NCBI GenBank assembly: GCA_002335945.1
Contig: DDDD01000080.1
Location: 3,310 to 14,210 of the forward strand
DNA from: Porticoccaceae bacterium UBA1989
GTDB lineage: Bacteria; Pseudomonadota; Gammaproteobacteria; Pseudomonadales; Porticoccaceae
Direction: 5' to 3'
DNA: 10,901 bases
Position numbers and translations under genes: made by a program
Shown: positions 6,744 to 10,901 of the stretch, one piece after another
How positions within the stretch are numbered: position 1 is the stretch's first letter
How the letters are laid out: the number at the start of each line of letters is the position of its first letter
Notes under the pieces: model-generated
Databases searched by the model: none
What the model was told of the DNA's origin: nothing
What the model saw: only the letters and a program-made list of their open reading frames with translations

Positions 6744-7484
6744 TTACCGTCTGGATCGGACCTCCAGAAAATCGATATTGGCATCGGCGGGAAGCTTGAG
6801 CATCTGCATAAGTGTATTGACTACAGTTGACTCTTCCATCCCTTCGCCGGTTTGGGCTGCGAATCCCGATTCCTCAAAAGCTTTAAGCATTTCGGCCATA
6901 ATTTCCGGATCAAGTGCTGATTGATCGATACGCTTCATGTGGCCGACTCGCAGAGTGGCTACACGAATACCCTGCTGGGCCAGCTCCAACCTGAGGCTTT
7001 TTGATAATGTTTCTACCGCCGCTTTTGAGGCTGCGTATACGCTCAGCAAGGGAGGGAACAGGCTGACCGCCTCAGATGAAATATTGATAATGTCGCCCCG
7101 GCTTTTCTTCAGTAGCGGTATGGCTTCTCGGCAGGGGTATAGGGTGCCGAGAATGTTCGTTTCGATAACAGATCTGATCTGATCATCTGAGCCGTTTTCC
7201 AGCTTGAAGGGAGGATAAATGGCAGCATTGTTGATCAATACATCGAGTCCGCCTAATTCTGTGTTTATTGCGTTAAACGTTTCTTGGACGGCTTTTGGGT
7301 CGCCAATATCGCAGGGGAAGGTTGATATATCTCCTGTAATATCACGGCTCACCTGTAATAATTTTTTTGCATCGCGCCCGATAATGGCGACACGGGCTCC
7401 CTCGGAACACAAGGCTCTGGCCATAGCTTTACCCAAGCCCTGGCTTCCGCCAGTAATGGCAATAATCTTAGAACGGATACTCAT
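6744..7484 (-). CDS. Short-chain dehydrogenase/reductase (classical SDR)
   Basis: A 246-aa classical SDR. The cofactor loop TGGSQGLG is at 11-18, and Arg37 after the second strand (IIGRD) points to NADP(H), unlike the two other SDRs here, which carry Asp at the equivalent place. NNAA is at 85-88 and Asn110 follows. The catalytic set is Ser137, Tyr150 and Lys154 (NISSEAVSLF...YAASK). The C-terminal part is short and ends EVRSRR, with an MEES/LPADANIDFLEVR tail of the kind seen in NADP-dependent reductases of the FabG-like broad family. AGGGATGATCA gives a good ribosome site before the ATG. The gene start overlaps by 4 nt (ATGA) the stop of a 32-codon small ORF, so its translation is probably coupled to that ORF. 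Substrate unknown; a ketoreductase role fits cofactor preference. Confidence 0.92.
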   Translation of the reverse strand: MSIRSKIIAITGGSQGLGKAMARALCSEGARVAIIGRDAKKLLQVSRDITGDISTFPCDIGDPKAVQETFNAINTELGGLDVLINNAAIYPPFKLENGSDDQIRSVIETNILGTLYPCREAIPLLKKSRGDIINISSEAVSLFPPLLSVYAASKAAVETLSKSLRLELAQQGIRVATLRVGHMKRIDQSALDPEIMAEMLKAFEESGFAAQTGEGMEESTVVNTLMQMLKLPADANIDFLEVRSRR

Positions 7485-7579
7485 TGATCATCCCTGGGGA
7501 AGGGCGGAATGGAGTCAAGCGCTTCCCTCTTCATCGCTTCGGGATACAGCGATACGATTTCGGGAGCAAGTTTTTTCAT
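7481..7579 (-). CDS. Small ORF (32 aa) translationally coupled to the SDR
   Basis: On the minus strand an ATG at 7579 opens a 32-codon ORF beginning MKKLAPEIVSLYPEAMKREA and ending in the acidic, Pro-rich LDSIPPFPRDDQ. It is preceded by AAAGGAAATAACATT, a strong ribosome site at good spacing, and its TGA overlaps the SDR ATG in an ATGA junction. This is a hallmark of translational coupling, so the ORF is probably translated. No signal peptide or membrane segment is seen: the first half looks amphipathic-helical and the second half is extended. I do not recognise the family. It may be a leader-like coupling peptide, a small partner of the SDR, or the surviving N-terminus of a lost larger protein. 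It lies 45 nt after the FAD oxidoreductase. Confidence 0.6.
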   Translation of the reverse strand: MKKLAPEIVSLYPEAMKREALDSIPPFPRDDQ

Positions 7580-7624
7580 AATGTTATTTCCTTTGTTAAA
7601 GAAAGCGTTTATTTGTTTGTGGTA

Positions 7625-9541
7625 TTAAGCTTGTTTGATCTCGCTAATCGCTCGCGCGGCGGCATCAATCGCTGAATGTAGGTATGCGTCAGCTTCGGAA
7701 TCAGAATTGGCGATGCTGATACGGCCTATGGGTGCCCGGCCCAATTCATGGGGGGCTTGTCCTTCTTCCCATTCAGGGTCATACAGGCTGTTGTATTCGT
7801 AGGCATAACCGTGGGACCAGCGGTTGACGGTAATCGCTTCAATATCGCGCTCGGCATCAAAACCGTTGGCAGCAAACATTTCCGTCAACTGGTCTTTGAC
7901 TTCTTTTTCATAGGTGGCAAATGACGTGCGATAAAGGCTATGACGACCTAAGCGATAAAGGTCGCGAGAGTTCTGCTTGCCGTTATTGCGGGGCGATGGT
8001 AGATGGCACATCCACAGCACCATAGGGTTATCGCCTTTGCTGTTGTCGCGATAACTGCCAAGGTTGACTGGCGGTGCCTTGGTAACCACACAGAAGTAAC
8101 TGCCAGGGCAGTGGTATTGAACGGGCCCCGAGGCATTCACTGCTGCGCCGCTGCGCAGTAGCACATTGGTGAATACGAGCGGTATCTTTACACCGTACTT
8201 CAGGTTTTCTTTTTGTGCTGCCGGTAGCTCTGGGCATAGGTGCGGGATAAGACCGTTGTAACAGGCCAAGATGCTGTGCTTGCCTTTTAGTGTGTACGGT
8301 TTGTCATTTTGTACGTAAGCCACTTCAACACCACCATCCACGTTTTTAACATTGACGGCGGTGCTGTTCAGGCGAATGCGCACAGGTGAGTCGCCGCGAT
8401 CGAGTTGGCTATAGTCAAAACGGGCATCGATAATATCTTCCATGCTGTTGCCGGGGGCGACTTCTGGAATCAGCTTACGGACCAGAAGGCGAGCAATCGA
8501 GGCGTTGCCATCGGGGAATGTCGGAAAGTGAATATCATCTTTGGCGTAATTTAATAGTTTGTTGGCTAGCTTGCCGACGTAACCCACGCTGTTTGCACCC
8601 GGGTAGCCGAGCAAACAGGCCATTTCGACGGAGGTCGACTCAATGCTTACGCCCATAGCCATTTGGATAAAGGGCTCGAACAGCCTAATCGTTTCCGGCG
8701 TGAGACCCGCTTTGGTAGTCAGAAATTCCTCGTAAGAGGTAGAGGCGATGTAGTCTTTGGTTTCTAATACAGAGAGATCATTGAGCAGATCTTTCTCACC
8801 TGTAATCAGATCTCGCAAACGTTGATGTTGTTCATCGGGTAGATCTAACGAGTCTAGCAGTTTGAGGGCTTCTTCATTGCCCTCCCAAGCATGCCACCAG
8901 CTTCCTCGTATCATTTTATTCTGGCCGAAATGTTTTTTATTGAGGAAGTACCCGGATTCTGCGTCTGTGTTTAATTCCGACAGCATATAACCAGGCTCGC
9001 GTGCCGCGTTGAGTTTCTCTAAATCGACACCTAGCTCGTCCATCACGCGGTTTACGGTATCGCTGAAAACGTTAGCCTGAAGACAGAAGCTGCCGCCATA
9101 GCTTAACAGTGTACGATCTCCGAGTTGAAACTCGTTGCGTTTGGCGTGGCCGCCAAAGTCATCGTGGTTATCTAAAATTAAAACCTTTTTATCATTACCG
9201 TTTTGTTGACGGTAGAAGTAGGCGGCAGCGAGGCCGCTAATGCCACCACCGACGATGACTAGGTCATACTCTTCATCGAGTGGCTGGTAATGGTCGGGTT
9301 TTTGGCCCGCCCATGCGAGTTGATGGGCTACTTCAAAAGAACCGTTGTGGCTGCCGCGAATACCGGTTAACGTTGGCGGGTAGTAGTCTTTTCCTATTCC
9401 AGCTGGCCCAGCGATGGTTGCGCCGGGGGCTGCGTTATCTTTACCCATTGCCAGAATGCTTCTGGGGGATAGGCTGCCGCCGGCGGCGATTGCAATCGCC
9501 GCGCCGTTTAAAAAATCCCTACGTGTTATTTTTTTCTTCAT
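7625..9541 (-). CDS. Tat-exported FAD-dependent oxidoreductase (spermidine-dehydrogenase-like)
   Basis: A 638-aa flavoprotein with a twin-arginine signal: TRRDFLNG (6-13), a hydrophobic stretch to about residue 22, and a mature part probably starting after SILA near 31, so it is expected in the periplasm. Residues 52-87 (DYYPPTLTGIRGSHNGSFEVAH...) lead into the Rossmann FAD site YDLVIVGGGISGLAAAYFYR (92-111), with the ribose-binding LDNHDDFGGHAKRNEF at 123-138. Length, Tat signal and these motifs match a family usually labelled NAD(P)-binding protein or Tat-pathway protein, which includes bacterial spermidine dehydrogenases. The cluster makes an amine substrate doubtful; oxidation of an alcohol or a ring C-C bond outside the cytoplasm is an alternative. 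The electron acceptor is not evident. A GGAG site is about 10 nt upstream of the ATG. Its C-terminal region (DRDIEAITVNRWSHGYAYEY, roughly 560-580) is a typical FAD-closing segment. Confidence 0.88.
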   Translation of the reverse strand: MKKKITRRDFLNGAAIAIAAGGSLSPRSILAMGKDNAAPGATIAGPAGIGKDYYPPTLTGIRGSHNGSFEVAHQLAWAGQKPDHYQPLDEEYDLVIVGGGISGLAAAYFYRQQNGNDKKVLILDNHDDFGGHAKRNEFQLGDRTLLSYGGSFCLQANVFSDTVNRVMDELGVDLEKLNAAREPGYMLSELNTDAESGYFLNKKHFGQNKMIRGSWWHAWEGNEEALKLLDSLDLPDEQHQRLRDLITGEKDLLNDLSVLETKDYIASTSYEEFLTTKAGLTPETIRLFEPFIQMAMGVSIESTSVEMACLLGYPGANSVGYVGKLANKLLNYAKDDIHFPTFPDGNASIARLLVRKLIPEVAPGNSMEDIIDARFDYSQLDRGDSPVRIRLNSTAVNVKNVDGGVEVAYVQNDKPYTLKGKHSILACYNGLIPHLCPELPAAQKENLKYGVKIPLVFTNVLLRSGAAVNASGPVQYHCPGSYFCVVTKAPPVNLGSYRDNSKGDNPMVLWMCHLPSPRNNGKQNSRDLYRLGRHSLYRTSFATYEKEVKDQLTEMFAANGFDAERDIEAITVNRWSHGYAYEYNSLYDPEWEEGQAPHELGRAPIGRISIANSDSEADAYLHSAIDAAARAISEIKQA

Positions 9542-9623
9542 GGATTCTTTGCTCCAGTTTTGTTTAGAGAGGTGGTTTACCAGTTGGTGTACGCCATTCC
9601 TCTTGCGAATATATAAATTTTAT

Positions 9624-10058
9624 TTATAAATTGGTTTGAGTGAGTGGGCCGCAGAGAAGGTCATTGGCATGAATAGTGTCCATATACTCTCGACGCTCAC
9701 AAATTACCCCATCCCTGACTATGAGCAGGTAGTGATACTGGTTGTTATAAATGCGGCCATCACAGCGTTGGCCATAAGACTCTGCTTCAACGGCGACACG
9801 ATCACCCTCAACCGTCAGGGCCTTGATGGTGACCTTAAGGCCCTGGGGGAAGCGCTCTGTTACGGTGGTGTGTATTTTTTTTAGACTTTCAAGGTCGTGG
9901 TAACCGCCAAGGGGCCACTGACCTTCACCGATAATCCAACTGGTTGAATCGGGGGATAATCGGTCAGCTGCTTCGGCAAAGTGACCTGCCGATATGCTTG
10001 CGTAATAGCCTCTCACTACGTCTTCAGGGTTTGCATTTTTATCAGTATCTGCTGTCAT
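9624..10058 (-). CDS. NTF2-like / SnoaL-fold small protein
   Basis: A 144-aa SnoaL-type NTF2-fold protein. The N-terminal helix PEDVVRGYYASISAGHFAEA (11-30) is followed by the pocket strand TSWIIGEGQWPLGGYHDLES (39-58). The diagnostic C-terminal pair is YNNQYHYLLIVRDGVIC (104-120) and ERREYMDTIHANDLL (121-135), which reads like the NxY-RDGxI-EYxDT pattern of polyketide-cyclase/SnoaL-like isomerases and epoxide hydrolases. It shares this pattern with the next NTF2-like gene to the right, so the two are probably distant paralogues. Glu124 and Asp127 are candidate functional acids. AAGGGA precedes the ATG by 9 nt and overlaps one arm of a repeated CTTAGTA element, so expression may be controlled there. 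The gap of 82 nt to the FAD oxidoreductase is AT-rich, with a TATAAA/TTTATA repeat at 9612-9628. Confidence 0.85.
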   Translation of the reverse strand: MTADTDKNANPEDVVRGYYASISAGHFAEAADRLSPDSTSWIIGEGQWPLGGYHDLESLKKIHTTVTERFPQGLKVTIKALTVEGDRVAVEAESYGQRCDGRIYNNQYHYLLIVRDGVICERREYMDTIHANDLLCGPLTQTNL

Positions 10059-10070
10059 GGAAACAATTCC

Positions 10071-10108
10071 CTTAGTATTAAGTGAATGCTTAGTAAGTGA
10101 ATACTAAG
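10071..10108 (-). promoter_or_regulatory. Triple CTTAGTA element overlapping a ribosome-binding site
   Basis: The 7-mer CTTAGTA occurs at 10071-10077 and 10089-10095, and inverted at 10102-10108. AAGTGAAT occurs twice (10080-10087 and 10095-10102). As DNA this gives a 9-bp inverted repeat, CTTAGTATT/AATACTAAG, with a central half-site, suitable for a dimeric repressor such as a TetR-type protein. As minus-strand RNA the first CUUAGUA can pair with either of two UACUAAG copies. The one nearer the gene overlaps the AAGGGA ribosome site (10073-10068). Confidence 0.55.
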
Positions 10109-10122
10109 CCAGGGAGAAATTC

Positions 10123-10164
10123 GGTTTCAATGGCGAGTTATTTAGCGGAATCACCGCCGAAACC
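10123..10164. repeat. Interrupted inverted repeat between two NTF2-like genes
   Basis: GGTTTC (10123-10128) plus GGCG (10132-10135) pair with CGCC (10155-10158) plus GAAACC (10159-10164), a 10-bp stem with a 3-nt bulge on the left arm. On the plus strand it is followed by a T-rich run (10165-10186), but no plus-strand gene ends here. On the minus strand it lies 34 nt past the stop of the gene at 10199 and lacks a U tract. It could be a terminator or a 3'-end stabiliser. Confidence 0.4.
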
Positions 10165-10198
10165 TTCTCTTATTTTTCTTTTTTTACTGGGACAGCCC

Positions 10199-10603
10199 TT
10201 ATTGGGACAATAAGGCTGACACTAATTCAGTGTCGAGGTATTCGGTGATATCGCAGATTTTGCCATCCCGAAAACGATAAATATGGACATATTCGTTCTT
10301 GTATTCCATACCCGATCTACCGGTTCCGACACCGGTGAACTCAATAAAGGCGATGCCATCACCTGTAGCCAGAGCTTTCATTGTGGTTGGTACGCCATCT
10401 TCAGTTAAATGTTGGAAAACAACCATCCAGCAATTTTCCAGAATGTCTTGTTTGCCCTTAAACTCTTTACCAATGACGGGATGAGAACCGATTGGCCTGA
10501 AGGTGACATCTTCGGTGGTAAAGGAAAATGCGTCCTCTAGATCACCACGTTGCACAGACTCGAAAAAGCCTCTAGCTACAGTTTCTTCAGTTTGCTTACT
10601 CAT
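10199..10603 (-). CDS. NTF2-like / SnoaL-fold small protein
   Basis: A 134-aa SnoaL-type NTF2-fold protein. The opening helix EETVARGFFESVQRGDLEDA (6-25) is followed by the strand DVTFRPIGSHPVIGKEFKGK (32-51), DGIAFIEFTGVG (82-93), and the closing YKNEYVHIYRFRDGKIC (101-117) and DITEYLDTELVSALL (118-132). The last two blocks match those of the NTF2-like gene at 9624-10058, with the same Tyr-Asn-x-Tyr, RDG-x-IC and EY-x-DT residues. Glu121 and Asp124 are the conserved acids. CGGAG lies 8 nt before the ATG. The P450 gene ends 55 nt upstream on the same strand, so the pair is probably cotranscribed, and this protein may act directly on the P450 product, for example on an epoxide or an unsaturated ketone. 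That role is inference. Confidence 0.87.
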   Translation of the reverse strand: MSKQTEETVARGFFESVQRGDLEDAFSFTTEDVTFRPIGSHPVIGKEFKGKQDILENCWMVVFQHLTEDGVPTTMKALATGDGIAFIEFTGVGTGRSGMEYKNEYVHIYRFRDGKICDITEYLDTELVSALLSQ

Positions 10604-10649
10604 CTATCTACTCCGATTTATGCGATTCCGGGTTTAGGGGTATTAAATT

Positions 10650-10671
10650 GCTTGTCAGTTACCAGACAAGC
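10650..10671 (-). other. Hairpin spanning the P450 stop codon
   Basis: GCTTGTC (10650-10656) and GACAAGC (10665-10671) form a perfect 7-bp stem whose 8-nt loop contains the TAA stop of the P450 gene. On the minus strand it is followed by AATTTAATA. It could damp transcription or stabilise the P450 message before the NTF2-like gene, but it lies inside the coding end and may be chance. Confidence 0.3.
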
Positions 10672-10901
10672 GGAAGATTAGCGAGAGATACCACGGCCCC
10701 AAGGTTGGATTCAGGTTCTGCACCTGGCTCCATCGAAAAGGTGGGGATGCGTTTGAGCCACTCCTCCAGCGCTACCCGCATTTCCAAGCGGGCAAGGTTA
10801 GAGCCCATGCAGCGATGGGGACCGAAAACGAAGGATCCGTGACGATTTGGAGAACGTTCGATATTCGCAACCAGTGGATTGTCAAACTCATTTTCATCGA
10901 G
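10659..10901 (-). CDS. Cytochrome P450, C-terminal part (5' end outside window)
   Basis: Minus-strand frame open from the right edge to a TAA at 10661-10659, giving the last 80 residues of a cytochrome P450. The heme-binding loop is unmistakable: GSFVFGPHRCMGSNLARLEM, with the FGxHRCxG core and the axial Cys ligand, followed by the L helix (RVALEEWLKRIPTF) and a short C-terminal strand ending LANLPLVW. The form is that of soluble bacterial class I P450s, which take electrons from a ferredoxin and reductase; neither redox partner is encoded in the visible window. In a degradation cluster such an enzyme usually hydroxylates an unactivated ring or side-chain carbon. Upstream residues that would define the subfamily lie outside the window. 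Confidence 0.94.
   Translation of the reverse strand, partial: LDENEFDNPLVANIERSPNRHGSFVFGPHRCMGSNLARLEMRVALEEWLKRIPTFSMEPGAEPESNLGAVVSLANLPLVW

Noticed and set aside
9280..9629. Plus-strand ORFs over the start of the flavoprotein
   Set aside because: They are antisense to the Tat signal and FAD-binding site, have no ribosome sites and no family resemblance.
10123..10186. Classical plus-strand terminator (stem plus T-rich run)
   Set aside because: No plus-strand gene ends nearby; the stem is interrupted and its loop long, so it was recorded only as an inverted repeat.
10648..10842. Plus-strand ORF opposite the P450
   Set aside because: The minus strand here encodes the P450 heme loop with clear conservation, so the plus-strand frame is a shadow.
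1..10901. CRISPR array, tRNA/rRNA, insertion sequence, prophage or defence genes
   Set aside because: No regularly spaced repeats, cloverleaf genes, transposase or phage-like frames were seen; all frames of any size fit metabolism or transport.

Overview
The window looks like part of a catabolic gene cluster from a Gram-negative bacterium, most likely a marine-type gammaproteobacterium. This placement is an inference. It rests on balanced base composition, Shine-Dalgarno sites of the AGGAG type, a Tat-exported flavoprotein, and what reads as the last ~32 codons of a TonB-dependent outer-membrane receptor. The gene set is cytochrome P450, three short-chain dehydrogenases (SDRs), an NmrA-like reductase, four small NTF2/SnoaL-fold proteins, an acyl-CoA dehydrogenase, a crotonase-fold protein and an MFS carrier. 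Such sets occur in pathways that oxidise and ring-open cyclic, isoprenoid or steroid-like carbon sources and then beta-oxidise the resulting acyl-CoAs. The substrate cannot be read from the sequence.

Layout. Positions 1-1938 (+ strand) hold a beta-oxidation block: the C-terminal part of an acyl-CoA dehydrogenase running in from the left edge, a crotonase-fold protein (674-1504) and an NTF2-like protein (1540-1938). Both gaps of this block carry a similar ATACGTAT...GATAT element. Positions 1939-2208 form a convergent junction with an 8-bp-stem hairpin, the TonB-receptor C-terminal remnant on the minus strand, and a second hairpin just past the minus-strand operon.

From 2209 to the right edge every gene is on the minus strand, so transcription runs right to left. 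In that order they are: the C-terminus of a cytochrome P450 (right edge to 10659), NTF2-like (10603-10199), a gap with a repeated regulatory-looking element, NTF2-like (10058-9624), a Tat-exported FAD oxidoreductase (9541-7625), a 32-codon small ORF (7579-7481) overlapping the next SDR by 4 nt, that SDR (7484-6744), NTF2-like (6617-6105), NmrA-like reductase (6053-5142), MFS carrier (5121-3862), a BadH-like SDR (3850-3056) and another SDR (2961-2209). The last four genes in the 6053-2209 stretch are closely spaced and probably one operon.

Working model (inference): the P450 hydroxylates an alicyclic substrate, the SDRs oxidise alcohols to ketones or act on hydroxyacyl-CoAs, the NTF2-fold proteins catalyse dehydration, isomerisation or hydrolysis, and the acyl-CoA dehydrogenase and crotonase shorten the side chain or opened ring. 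The MFS carrier, and formerly a TonB receptor, would handle uptake. No tRNA, rRNA, insertion sequence or CRISPR array was seen.
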